NCBI GenBank assembly: GCA_001771975.1
Contig: MERE01000111.1
Coordinates: 1-8,758 of the forward strand
DNA: 8,758 bases
DNA from: Betaproteobacteria bacterium RIFCSPLOWO2_02_FULL_68_150
GTDB taxonomy: Bacteria > Pseudomonadota > Gammaproteobacteria > Burkholderiales > SG8-39
Reading direction: 5' to 3'
Position numbers and translations under genes: made by a program. Positions 1 through 6,864 of this stretch are shown here, piece after piece (position 1 is the first letter of the stretch; every line of letters begins with the position of its first letter). The notes under the pieces were generated by a model that was not told the DNA's origin, made no database searches, and saw nothing but the letters and a program-made list of their open reading frames with translations.

Positions 1-1
1 G

Positions 2-400
2 AACCACTTTCCGAAGATGCTCTCCGGCGGCATGCAGCAGCGCACCGCGCTGGCGCGCGCACTCGCCAACGATCCCAAGATCCTGCTGCTCGACGAACCG
101 TTCGGCGCGCTCGACAACCAGACCCGCGCGCTGATGCAGGAACTGCTGCTCGGCATCTGGGAGGCCGACCGCAAGACGGTGCTGTTCGTGACGCACGACA
201 TCGACGAGGCGATTTTCATGGCGAGCCGCGTCGCGGTGATGTCGGCGCGCCCCGGCCACATCAAGCACGAGCTGCGGATCGATCTGCCGCACCCGCGCCA
301 CTACACCATGAAGACCGGAGCCGAGTTTTCACGCTACAAGGCGGAACTCACGGAGCAGATCCGCGTCGAGTCGATCCGCGCGGCGCAGATGGAGCACTGA
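2..400 (+). CDS. ABC transporter ATP-binding protein, NitT/TauT (nitrate/sulfonate/taurine) type, 5'-truncated
   Basis: This is the C-terminal 132 residues of an ABC ATPase; the start, Walker A and Q-loop lie before the window. The frame is open from base 2 to the TGA at 398-400. Visible in order are the ABC signature LSGGMQQR (fragment residues 7-14), Walker B with the catalytic glutamate ILLLDEPFGALD, and the H-loop VTHDIDEA. The subfamily-type tail follows, with LPHPRHYTMKT and EFSRYKAELTEQIR. This tail resembles SsuB/TauB-like ATPases, which power uptake of nitrate, sulfonates, taurine or related small anions with an inner-membrane permease and a periplasmic binding protein. The substrate cannot be decided from this half, and the partners would lie upstream. 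It converges on the minus-strand pair that ends at 420. The family call is secure; the substrate is open. Confidence 0.93.
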   Translation, partial: NHFPKMLSGGMQQRTALARALANDPKILLLDEPFGALDNQTRALMQELLLGIWEADRKTVLFVTHDIDEAIFMASRVAVMSARPGHIKHELRIDLPHPRHYTMKTGAEFSRYKAELTEQIRVESIRAAQMEH

Positions 401-403
401 TCC

Positions 404-429
404 GGCGCGCGCGGCAGGCTCAGCGCGCC
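404..429. terminator. Possible bidirectional terminator hairpin between convergent genes
   Basis: A perfect 7-bp inverted repeat, GGCGCGC (404-410) and GCGCGCC (423-429), encloses a 12-base loop. It sits between the ABC gene stop (400) and the minus-strand gene stop (420-422), and one arm lies inside the end of the minus-strand gene. On the plus strand a short T run (TTTT, about 438-441) follows roughly 8 bases after the stem. The position is right for a terminator, but the T tract is short and displaced, and such repeats arise easily in GC-rich DNA. Confidence 0.3.
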
Positions 430-1133
430 ACCGGCAGTTTTCCGGCGGCCTCGACTTCGCGTGCCAGGTGCGCGGATGTTTTGTCGAGCCGCGCGCGCGC
501 ATCCGCCAGCAGCCGCTCTTCGATCAGCGGCGTGGACGCAAGCAGCGGCGCAAGCTCCCGGCGCGCGTCGGCGAGCGCCTGAAACGATTTCTGCAGCCCG
601 CCTGCGGCCAGCCGGAAATCGAAGAAATCCCGTTCCAGCTGCTGCTTCAGCGTCACCGCGCTGCGGATCCATTCGCTCGAACGCCCGCGCGCTGCGCGCA
701 GGTGTTCGGCGAGCAATTCGACGTCGGCCAGGACCGCATGCCGGCTGCTCAGCACCGCGATCTGCCGGCGCAGCAGGGCGTGCACCTCGTCGAGGTACTG
801 CTGCGCCGCATCGATGAGGGGCGGATTGCGCCAGCCTTCGAGCCCCGCAAGGCGCTGCGTAGCGGCCGTGACTGCCTGGAAGTGGCCCTCCAGCCGCTCC
901 AGTTCCCCGGCGCCGGATTCCTGCGGCCGCAGCGTGTCGCTGGCCCGCGCAGTCGCGACGGCCACGAGCGCTGCGGCGGCGCTCTGCAGTTCGCGCGCCT
1001 TGTAGCCGGAGTAGACCCAATGAGCGAGCGCGAACAGGATCAACAGCGCTGCGGCTGCAGCGGCAAGCGCGATCGGCGAGCGCAGGCGCATTTCGACCGG
1101 AGGGTTCAGGGAGTCAGGGTCGCAGCCCGGCAT
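420..1133 (-). CDS. Single-pass membrane protein with long helical/coiled-coil domain, function unknown
   Basis: I do not recognise this 237-residue protein. A short N-terminal stretch with basic residues (RLR, 16-18) leads into one strongly hydrophobic segment (about 20-40, alanine/leucine rich). The rest, about 45-230, is almost entirely predicted helix rich in Ala, Leu, Glu, Gln and Arg, as in coiled coils or all-helical sensory/bundle domains. There is no enzyme motif, and no HAMP, kinase or methyl-accepting region. The topology suggests an inner-membrane anchor with a helical domain outside or along the membrane. The start ATG (1131-1133) overlaps the upstream channel gene's TGA by one base (TGATG), implying translational coupling. 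An internal ATG at 1089-1091 would give 223 residues with the membrane helix starting almost at once; neither start has a strong ribosome site. It is probably a partner of the channel, but that is inference from coupling alone. Confidence 0.75.
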   Translation of the reverse strand: MPGCDPDSLNPPVEMRLRSPIALAAAAAALLILFALAHWVYSGYKARELQSAAAALVAVATARASDTLRPQESGAGELERLEGHFQAVTAATQRLAGLEGWRNPPLIDAAQQYLDEVHALLRRQIAVLSSRHAVLADVELLAEHLRAARGRSSEWIRSAVTLKQQLERDFFDFRLAAGGLQKSFQALADARRELAPLLASTPLIEERLLADARARLDKTSAHLAREVEAAGKLPVAR

Positions 1134-2065
1134 CACCGGTACATGATCTTCTTCGTGGCCGAGGCAATCAACATGCCGATGAACAGGATCCCGGCGACGC
1201 CTTCCACCATGGCCAGCAGGCGGGGCAGGAAACCGACCGGCGCGAGATCGCCGTAGCCGATGGTGAGGAAAGTGATGCCGCTGAAGTAGATGTGTTCCCA
1301 CCAGTCGTGCCCGGGGACCGCATTCAGCGAGTACTGCAGCGTGCCGAAGGCGAGGATCGCCGCGGTCATGGCGAGGGTCAGCCGCCACGGGCGCTCGCCG
1401 TAACCCCAGATCCAGTTGAACAGCACCGCGTCGAGCCAGAGGGCGAGCGATCGCAGGCGCGCAACCGGAGCGCTGCCGGGCGCGAGGATCTGCTGGCGCA
1501 ACACCTGGCGCTCGTAGTTGCGCTCGGCATAGGCGAGTTCGCTCGCATCGGTGAAGTGTCCCAGCGACATCGCGTTCAGCTTCAGGTTGCGGCACACGCG
1601 CGCCAGCGTCTGCGGCGGCGCGTCCCGGCGGAAGGTGACGTCGTCCAGCCGCAGCTCGCAACCGGTGAAGGTCGAAAAATCGAGCCGGCAGTGCTCCAGG
1701 TGTCCATTGGAGAAATCGCTCGCGCTGAACTTCGCGTTGACGATGCTGCAGTCGCGGAACGTGGCGCGTCTGAAATAGCACTCGGCGAAATTCGCCTGGC
1801 TGAGATTGCAGCCGATCAGCGTCGCACCCATGAAGCCGACGTCGCGCACCGTAGCCCAGCGCAGGTTCAGGTCGCGCAGCACCGCGCCGTCGAGCTGGGT
1901 CTGCTCGATGCGGATGCCGCGCAGGTCGAGCAGCGTCCGGCCCTCGAACTCCATGGTCGGGGTTTCGAGCGCCGGCGCCTGACCCTGCAGCCGCCGGATG
2001 GCCGCGGCGGTCGACTCGGGCGTCCAGCGCGCACGCAGTTGCGCAACGCTGTCAGTGGGGTTCAA
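1133..2065 (-). CDS. Pentapeptide-repeat / two-transmembrane potassium channel fusion protein
   Basis: The 310-residue protein has two parts. Residues about 44-145 carry pentapeptide-like repeats, with a hydrophobic residue every fifth position and stretches such as GATLIGCNLSQANF (80-93) and ATFRDC (101-106). These repeats fold as a right-handed quadrilateral beta-helix. After a linker rich in basic and aromatic residues comes an Ion_trans_2-type pore. It has a membrane helix at about 228-247, a pore helix at about 256-267, the potassium selectivity filter TIGYGD (268-273) and a second helix at about 283-302, ending ATKKIMYR. A tetrameric inner-membrane K+ channel with an N-terminal cytoplasmic beta-helix is the natural reading. 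No RCK/TrkA domain is seen, so the repeats may serve as the regulatory or assembly domain (inference). The start is TTG, backed by a strong ribosome site. The downstream helical protein gene overlaps its stop by one base. Confidence 0.9.
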   Translation of the reverse strand: MNPTDSVAQLRARWTPESTAAAIRRLQGQAPALETPTMEFEGRTLLDLRGIRIEQTQLDGAVLRDLNLRWATVRDVGFMGATLIGCNLSQANFAECYFRRATFRDCSIVNAKFSASDFSNGHLEHCRLDFSTFTGCELRLDDVTFRRDAPPQTLARVCRNLKLNAMSLGHFTDASELAYAERNYERQVLRQQILAPGSAPVARLRSLALWLDAVLFNWIWGYGERPWRLTLAMTAAILAFGTLQYSLNAVPGHDWWEHIYFSGITFLTIGYGDLAPVGFLPRLLAMVEGVAGILFIGMLIASATKKIMYR

Positions 2066-2073
2066 GCCGTCTT

Positions 2074-2079
2074 CTCCTT
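2074..2079 (-). promoter_or_regulatory. Shine-Dalgarno site fixing the TTG start of the channel gene
   Basis: On the minus strand, AAGGAG lies 8 bases before the TTG at 2065-2063. No ATG or GTG sits in this position in frame, and the first in-frame ATG (residue 38) would remove the segment before the repeats. The strong site supports translation from the unusual TTG codon. Confidence 0.7.
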
Positions 2080-2105
2080 GCCCTTCGATGGCGAAAGTCT
2101 AAACT
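2078..2105 (+). promoter_or_regulatory. Candidate sigma-70 promoter for the kinase-BON gene
   Basis: In the 72-base divergent spacer, TTGCCC (2078-2083) and TAAACT (2100-2105) are separated by 16 bases. They lie about 30 bases before the ATG at 2138. The boxes are moderate matches to TTGACA/TATAAT. The spacer is the most AT-rich spot locally, and it must also hold the minus-strand channel promoter, for which I see no convincing -35. Overlapping divergent promoters are possible. Confidence 0.3.
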
Positions 2106-2126
2106 AGTTCGTCTTGGCGGCCGCCG

Positions 2127-2132
2127 AAGGGG
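2127..2132 (+). promoter_or_regulatory. Shine-Dalgarno site selecting ATG 2138 for the kinase-like gene
   Basis: AAGGGG is followed by 5 bases and then ATG at 2138-2140. This favours the ATG over the in-frame TTG at 2114, which would add eight residues with no family match. The ATG gives an N-terminus (MPVITITREMG) that fits the family start. Confidence 0.6.
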
Positions 2133-2137
2133 ACAGC

Positions 2138-2965
2138 ATGCCGGTCATCACCATCACGCGCGAAATGGGCACGCTCGGCAAGGACGTCGCCGTCGGCCTG
2201 AGCGACGCGCTCGACATCCCGGTCATCTACAACGAGATCGTCGACCACCTCGCGGACCGGATGCGCGTGCGCAAGAGCCACGTCATCCGCCTGCTCGACG
2301 GCAAGGCCGGCCTGCTCGAGCGCCTCGCCGCGGACAAGACGAGTCTGTTCGTGCATTCGGCCGACGAGGTGATCGGGATGGCACTGCAGGAGCGCGGCGC
2401 GGTGATCCGCGGCTGGGGCGCGAGCCACCTGCTGCGGGCGGTGCCGCACGTGGTGTGCGTGCGCGTGTGCTCGCCGTTCGAGGTGCGCAAGCGCCGCATG
2501 CTGGAGCGCCTGAATACCGGGAACGAGGCCGAGATCCGCACCGAGATCCAGCAAAACGACGAGGCGCACGCCGCGATCGTGCGGCGCCATTTTGGCGTCG
2601 AGTGGACCGCGCCGGAGCACTACGACCTGGTGCTCAACACCGAGCGCGTGAGCGTCGGCGATTGTGTCGCGCAGGTGCTGGCGCTGCTGCGCTCGCCGGC
2701 ATTCGCCGAGACCGACCAGGCACGGCGCCAGCTCGAGAATCTGGCGCTCGCGGCGCGCGTGCGCGCCGCGCTGCTGCACGCGGGGGAGACGCGCGACAAG
2801 AAGATCCACGTCACCGCCGAGGGTGGCCTCGTCACGCTGTGGGGCGTCAAGCGCAGCACCGAGGAGAAGCTGATCTTCGTCGAGGTCGCCTCCGCCGTCG
2901 AGGGCGTACGCGACGCCAGCTACCGCTCGCGCCTTCCCGAGGAAACGCCGTCGCGCGCCGCCTGA
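2138..2965 (+). CDS. Cytidylate kinase-like protein with C-terminal BON domain
   Basis: The protein is 275 residues from the ATG. Residues 1-190 resemble the cytidylate-kinase-like family (Cytidylate_kin2). They open with VITITREMGTLGKDVA, where the phosphate-binding loop is G11-T-L-G-K15-D. A helix with D-IPVIYNEIVD follows, then AVIRGWGASHLL (88-99) and VCVRVCSPFEVRKRRMLERL (106-125), the strand plus arginine-rich lid helix of NMP kinases. Residues about 205-262 look like a BON domain: an R-V-R-A-L-L helix, then K-IHVTAEGGLVTLWGVKRS, and a second helix ending in EVASAVEGVRDA. There is no signal peptide, so it should be cytoplasmic. NMP phosphorylation is plausible but unproven, because this family departs from true Cmk and the loop is not a standard GxxGxGK[ST]. 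It is divergent from the channel and lies 88 bases before pyrG, with a hairpin and promoter between, so it is probably its own unit. Confidence 0.8.
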   Translation: MPVITITREMGTLGKDVAVGLSDALDIPVIYNEIVDHLADRMRVRKSHVIRLLDGKAGLLERLAADKTSLFVHSADEVIGMALQERGAVIRGWGASHLLRAVPHVVCVRVCSPFEVRKRRMLERLNTGNEAEIRTEIQQNDEAHAAIVRRHFGVEWTAPEHYDLVLNTERVSVGDCVAQVLALLRSPAFAETDQARRQLENLALAARVRAALLHAGETRDKKIHVTAEGGLVTLWGVKRSTEEKLIFVEVASAVEGVRDASYRSRLPEETPSRAA

Positions 2966-2973
2966 GCCGGCGG

Positions 2974-2991
2974 CCGGCGCGCCAGCGCCGG
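2974..2991 (+). terminator. GC-rich hairpin after the kinase-BON gene, possible terminator
   Basis: CCGGCGC (2974-2980), the four-base loop GCCA and GCGCCGG (2985-2991) form a perfect 7-bp all-GC stem 8 bases after the TGA. No T tract follows, so classical intrinsic termination is not shown. It could be a weak terminator or a stabilising 3' end. It separates the kinase gene from the pyrG promoter candidate. Confidence 0.4.
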
Positions 2992-2997
2992 GTGCGA

Positions 2998-3026
2998 TTG
3001 TCGCGCTGCAGCGTTTCCGGTAGACT
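2998..3026 (+). promoter_or_regulatory. pyrG: Candidate sigma-70 promoter of the pyrG operon
   Basis: TTGTCG (2998-3003) and TAGACT (3021-3026), each four of six matches to the consensus, have an ideal 17-base spacing. Transcription would begin near 3033 and leave a leader of about 20 bases before the pyrG ATG at 3054. A leader this short leaves little room for a riboswitch or attenuator. No strong Shine-Dalgarno precedes the ATG. Confidence 0.45.
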
Positions 3027-3053
3027 CCGCCATCCGCGCCCTGCACGGCGTCA

Positions 3054-4721
3054 ATGACGAAATACGTGTTCGTAACCGGCGGTGTCGTCTCCAGTCTCGG
3101 CAAGGGGATCGCCGCCGCGTCGCTGGCCGCCATCCTCGAATCGCGCGGCATCCGCGTCACCAACATCAAGCTCGATCCGTACATCAACGTCGATCCGGGC
3201 ACCATGTCGCCGTTCCAGCACGGCGAGGTGTTCGTCACCGAGGACGGTGCCGAGACCGACCTCGACCTGGGTCATTACGAGCGCTTCCAGTCCGGCAAGA
3301 TGCACCGCTGGAACAACTTCACCACCGGCCAGATCTACGAGTCGGTGATCAAGAAGGAGCGCCGCGGCGACTATCTGGGCGGCACGGTGCAGGTGATCCC
3401 GCACATCACCGATGAAATCAAGCTCTACATCCAGCGCGGCGCGGGCGAAGCGGAAATCGCGATCGTCGAGATCGGCGGCACGGTGGGCGACATCGAATCG
3501 CTGCCGTTCCTCGAGGCGATCCGGCAGATGGGGCTGGAACTCGGGCGGCAGAACGTGTGCTACATCCACCTCACGCTGGTGCCCTACATCGCCTCGGCGG
3601 GCGAGATCAAGACCAAGCCGACGCAGCACTCGGTCAAGGAGTTGCGCGAGATCGGCATCCAGCCCGATGCGCTGCTGTGCCGCACCGACCGGCCGCTGCC
3701 CGAGGACGACCGGCGCAAGATCGCGCTGTTCTGCAACGTGCAGAAGGAGGCGGTGATCTCGGCCTGGGACGTCGACTCGATCTACAAGATCCCGATGATG
3801 CTGCACGAGCAGATGCTCGACGAGATCGTGTGCCACAAGCTTTCGATCCTGGCGCGCGCGGCCGATCTGGCGGCGTGGCGCAGGATCGTCGAATCGCAGG
3901 AGCATCCGGAGCACGAGGTCGACGTCGCCTTCGTCGGCAAGTACGTCGACCTGCAGGATTCGTACAAGTCGCTCACCGAGGCGCTGGTGCACGCCGGCAT
4001 CCACACGCGCAGCCGCGTGAAGATCCATTACATCGATGCCGAGCGCATCGAAGCCGACGGCCCCGGCGCGCTGGAGAAGATGGACGCGATCCTGGTCCCG
4101 GGCGGCTTCGGCAGGCGCGGCACCGAGGGCAAGATCCGCGCCATCCAGTTCGCGCGCGAGCAGCTGGTGCCCTATCTCGGCATCTGCCTCGGCATGCAGC
4201 TGGCGACGATCGAGTTCGCGCGCAACGTCTGCGGTCTCGCGGGCGCCAACAGCACCGAGTTCGATCCCGACACGCCGCACCCGGTGGTGGCGCTGATCAC
4301 CGAGTGGCTCGACCGCACGGGCCGCATCGAGCGGCGCAGCGAGGGCTCCGAGCTCGGCGGCACGATGCGCCTGGGGGCGCAGAAATGCCCGGTCGAGCCC
4401 GGGACCCTGGCGGCGACGATCTACGGCACCGACGTCAACGAGCGCCATCGTCATCGCTACGAGGTCAACAACATCTACGTGCCGCAGCTGGAAGCCAGGG
4501 GCTACAAGGTCGCTGCGCGCACGCCGAGCGAGAGCCTGCCCGAAATGATGGAGCTGCCCGGGCACCCGTTCTTTTTCGGGGTGCAGTTCCACCCCGAGTT
4601 CACCTCCACGCCGCGCGCCGGCCATCCCCTGTTCAAGGCATTCATTGCCGCCGCGCTCAAGTATCGCGCCCGCGCCAAGCGCTCCTCCCCGGGCGGGGCG
4701 CTGAGCGTGGTGGCGGCATGA
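3054..4721 (+). CDS. pyrG: CTP synthase (glutamine-hydrolysing)
   Basis: This cytoplasmic enzyme makes CTP from UTP, ATP and glutamine, the last step of pyrimidine nucleotide synthesis. At 555 residues it is full length for the family. The N-terminal synthase domain (about 1-267) opens with KYVFVTGGVVSSLGKGIAAA (3-22), the ATP loop. It continues through LDPYINVDPGTMSPFQHGEV and the metal/nucleotide region EIGGTVGDIES (139-149). The class I glutamine amidotransferase domain (about 290-540) has VPGGFGRRG (348-356) and the nucleophile Cys378 in YLGICLGMQ. The other triad residues are His513 and Glu515 in FGVQFHPEFTSTP. All expected catalytic residues are present. The ATG at 3054 matches the family N-terminus. 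It is first in the operon, and its TGA overlaps the kdsA ATG by four bases (ATGA). Activity is expected to be under GTP and CTP control as in the family. Confidence 0.98.
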   Translation: MTKYVFVTGGVVSSLGKGIAAASLAAILESRGIRVTNIKLDPYINVDPGTMSPFQHGEVFVTEDGAETDLDLGHYERFQSGKMHRWNNFTTGQIYESVIKKERRGDYLGGTVQVIPHITDEIKLYIQRGAGEAEIAIVEIGGTVGDIESLPFLEAIRQMGLELGRQNVCYIHLTLVPYIASAGEIKTKPTQHSVKELREIGIQPDALLCRTDRPLPEDDRRKIALFCNVQKEAVISAWDVDSIYKIPMMLHEQMLDEIVCHKLSILARAADLAAWRRIVESQEHPEHEVDVAFVGKYVDLQDSYKSLTEALVHAGIHTRSRVKIHYIDAERIEADGPGALEKMDAILVPGGFGRRGTEGKIRAIQFAREQLVPYLGICLGMQLATIEFARNVCGLAGANSTEFDPDTPHPVVALITEWLDRTGRIERRSEGSELGGTMRLGAQKCPVEPGTLAATIYGTDVNERHRHRYEVNNIYVPQLEARGYKVAARTPSESLPEMMELPGHPFFFGVQFHPEFTSTPRAGHPLFKAFIAAALKYRARAKRSSPGGALSVVAA

Positions 4722-5560
4722 GACTTTGCGGCTTCGAGGCCGGCCTCGACCAGCCGCTGTTCCTGATCGCCGGCCCCTGTGTGGTCGAGTCGCGCGAGCT
4801 GCAGCTCGAGACCGCCGGGCGTCTGAAGGAGCTTTGCGGGCGGCTCGACGTGCATTTCATCTTCAAGTCGTCTTACGACAAGGCGAATCGCAGCTCGGAC
4901 GAGTCGTTTCGCGGGCTGGGCATGGAGCAGGGACTCGCGATCCTCGCCGAGGTGCGGCGGCAGGTCGGCGTGCCGGTGCTGACCGACGTGCACACGATCG
5001 AGGAGGTCGGGCCGGCGGCTGCGGCCGTGGACGTGCTGCAGACACCCGCGTTCCTGTGCCGGCAGACCGACTTCATCCGCGCTGCCGCTTCCGCGGGCCG
5101 GCCGGTGAACCTCAAGAAGGGCCAGTTCCTGTCGCCGCAGGAGATGAAGAACGTGGTCGCCAAGGCGCGCGCCGCGAGCGGCGCGGACAACGTCATGGTC
5201 TGCGAACGCGGCTTCGCCTTCGGCTACGGCAATCTGGTATCGGACATGCGCTCGCTCGCGATCCTGCGCGAAACCGGCTGCCCGGTGGTGTTCGACGCGA
5301 CGCACTCGGTGCAGCTGCCCGGCGCACAGGGAACCGCCTCCGGCGGGCAGCGCGAATTCATCCCGGTGCTGGCGCGCGCCGCGGTCGCGAGCGGCATCGC
5401 GGGCCTGTTCATGGAAACGCATCCGCACCCCGAGCGCGCGCTGTCGGATGGCCCGAACGCGTGGCCGCTCGCCCTGATGGAGCCGCTGCTCGAGACGCTG
5501 GTCGAGATCGACCGCACGGTGAAACGGCGCGCTCTGGCCGAGAACTCCCTGAAACGCTAG
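4718..5560 (+). CDS. kdsA: 3-deoxy-D-manno-octulosonate 8-phosphate (Kdo-8-P) synthase
   Basis: The enzyme condenses phosphoenolpyruvate with D-arabinose 5-phosphate to give Kdo-8-P for the LPS inner core, in the cytoplasm. It has 280 residues, normal for the family. Motifs in order are FLIAGPCVVES (15-25), FKSSYDKANRSS (49-60), LTDVH (88-92), PAFLCRQTD (110-118), VNLKKGQF (130-137), FDATHSVQLPG (192-202) and METHPHPERALSDGPN (232-247). Cys21, His196, Glu233 and Asp244 match the metal ligands of the metal-dependent class (Aquifex type). The E. coli metal-independent class has Asn at the Cys position. The ATG at 4718 overlaps the pyrG stop; GTGGTGG upstream is only a weak ribosome site, so translational coupling is likely. 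A longer open frame upstream (from 3557) is an out-of-frame read through pyrG and is not part of the gene. Confidence 0.97.
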   Translation: MRLCGFEAGLDQPLFLIAGPCVVESRELQLETAGRLKELCGRLDVHFIFKSSYDKANRSSDESFRGLGMEQGLAILAEVRRQVGVPVLTDVHTIEEVGPAAAAVDVLQTPAFLCRQTDFIRAAASAGRPVNLKKGQFLSPQEMKNVVAKARAASGADNVMVCERGFAFGYGNLVSDMRSLAILRETGCPVVFDATHSVQLPGAQGTASGGQREFIPVLARAAVASGIAGLFMETHPHPERALSDGPNAWPLALMEPLLETLVEIDRTVKRRALAENSLKR

Positions 5561-5579
5561 GCAAGGACCAGGTGAAGGC

Positions 5580-6863
5580 ATGAGCTCAATCGTAGACGTG
5601 GTGGCAAGAGAGATCCTCGATTCGCGCGGCAACCCGACCGTCGAGGCCGACGTGCTGCTCGAATCGGGCGTCATGGGGCGTGCCGCGGTGCCCTCGGGCG
5701 CCTCGACCGGCAGCCGCGAGGCCATCGAGCTGCGTGACGGCGATGCGCAGCGCTATGGCGGCAAGGGCGTGCTGAAAGCGGTCGAGGCGGTGAACACCGA
5801 GATCTCGGAGGCGATCGTAGGGCTGGACGCCTCCGAGCAGAGCTTCGTCGACCGCACCCTGATCGATCTCGACGGCAGCGAGAACAAGTCGCGTCTCGGC
5901 GCCAACGCGCTGCTCGCGGTGTCGATGGCGGTCGCGCGCGCGGCGGCCGAGGAGTCGGGCCTGACGCTGTTCCGCTACCTGGGTGGCGCAGGGCCGATGC
6001 AGATGCCGGTGCCGATGATGAACGTGGTGAACGGCGGGGTGCACGCCAACAACAGCCTCGATCTGCAGGAGTTCATGATCGTGCCGGTCGGGCAGCCGAC
6101 GTTCCACGACGCCCTGCGCTGCGGCGCGGAGGTGTTCCAGGCGCTGAAAAAATTGATCCACGCGCGCGGCATGTCCACCGCGGTAGGCGACGAGGGCGGC
6201 TTCGCCCCCGAGCTGCCGTCGCACGCCGCCGCCCTCGAGCTGGTGCTCGAGGCGATCGACGCGGCCGGCTACAGCGGCGGCCAGGACGTGCTGCTCGCGC
6301 TCGATTGCGCCAGCTCGGAGTTCTTCCGCGACGGCAGGTACGTGCTCGGCTCGGAGCGGCTGCAGCTTTCGCCGCAGGAATTCTGCGACTACCTGGCGAG
6401 CCTCGCCGACCGCTTTCCGATCGTGTCCATCGAGGACGGCATGGCGGAAAACGACTGGGAGGGCTGGCGGCTGCTGACCGCGCGCCTGGGCAGCAAGGTG
6501 CAGCTGGTCGGCGACGACGTCTTCGTCACCAACACGCGCCTGCTGCGCGAGGGCATCCGGCAGCGCGTCGCCAATGCGATCCTCATCAAGGTGAACCAGA
6601 TCGGCACCCTTTCCGAGACCTTCGCCGCGATCGAGCTTGCCAAGCGCGCCGGCTACGGCACCGTGATCTCGCACCGCTCGGGCGAGACCGAGGACACCAC
6701 GATCGCCGATCTCGCCGTCGGCACGAATGCGCTGCAGATCAAGACCGGATCTGTCTCGCGCGCCGATCGCACCGCCAAGTACAACCAGCTGCTGCGCATC
6801 GAGGAGGACCTCGGCGACTCGGTGAGCTATGCCGGCCGCGACGCCTTCATCCATCTGAAATGA
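5580..6863 (+). CDS. eno: Enolase (2-phosphoglycerate dehydratase)
   Basis: Enolase interconverts 2-phosphoglycerate and phosphoenolpyruvate in glycolysis and gluconeogenesis. In many Gram-negatives it is also a structural partner of the RNA degradosome; no scaffold protein is visible here. It is 427 residues, full length. Visible are the N-terminal REILDSRGNPTVEAD (10-24), the mobile loop SGASTGSREA (39-48), VGDEGGFAP (202-210, general acid Glu205) and the Mg ligands Asp242, Glu285 and the GDD at 311-313. The enolase signature ILIKVNQIGTLSET (334-347) contains the base Lys337. HRSGETED (365-372) and QIKTGSVSRADRTAKYNQLL (386-405) complete the active site. AGGTGAAGG (5570-5578) is a good ribosome site a base or so before the ATG region, with AGGTGA optimally spaced. 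The gene starts 19 bases after kdsA, so it shares the transcript. Its product is a KdsA substrate. Confidence 0.98.
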   Translation: MSSIVDVVAREILDSRGNPTVEADVLLESGVMGRAAVPSGASTGSREAIELRDGDAQRYGGKGVLKAVEAVNTEISEAIVGLDASEQSFVDRTLIDLDGSENKSRLGANALLAVSMAVARAAAEESGLTLFRYLGGAGPMQMPVPMMNVVNGGVHANNSLDLQEFMIVPVGQPTFHDALRCGAEVFQALKKLIHARGMSTAVGDEGGFAPELPSHAAALELVLEAIDAAGYSGGQDVLLALDCASSEFFRDGRYVLGSERLQLSPQEFCDYLASLADRFPIVSIEDGMAENDWEGWRLLTARLGSKVQLVGDDVFVTNTRLLREGIRQRVANAILIKVNQIGTLSETFAAIELAKRAGYGTVISHRSGETEDTTIADLAVGTNALQIKTGSVSRADRTAKYNQLLRIEEDLGDSVSYAGRDAFIHLK

Positions 6864-6864
6864 C

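Noticed and set aside
1134..1781. Upstream extension of the minus-strand helical protein to 453 codons
   Set aside because: That part overlaps the channel gene in another frame and has low-complexity shadow composition. The start at 1133, in the TGATG overlap, is far more plausible.
3051..4625. Long open frame on the minus strand opposite pyrG (524 codons)
   Set aside because: GC-rich codon use leaves few stops on the antisense strand. The translation has no recognisable motif and is biased to Arg, His, Asp and Leu, while the plus strand is unmistakably pyrG.
3557..4717. Extension of the kdsA frame 387 codons upstream through pyrG, suggesting a fusion
   Set aside because: The upstream part is an out-of-frame read of pyrG with arginine-rich nonsense composition. 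KdsA homology begins at the ATG at 4718, which overlaps the pyrG stop in a normal coupling arrangement.
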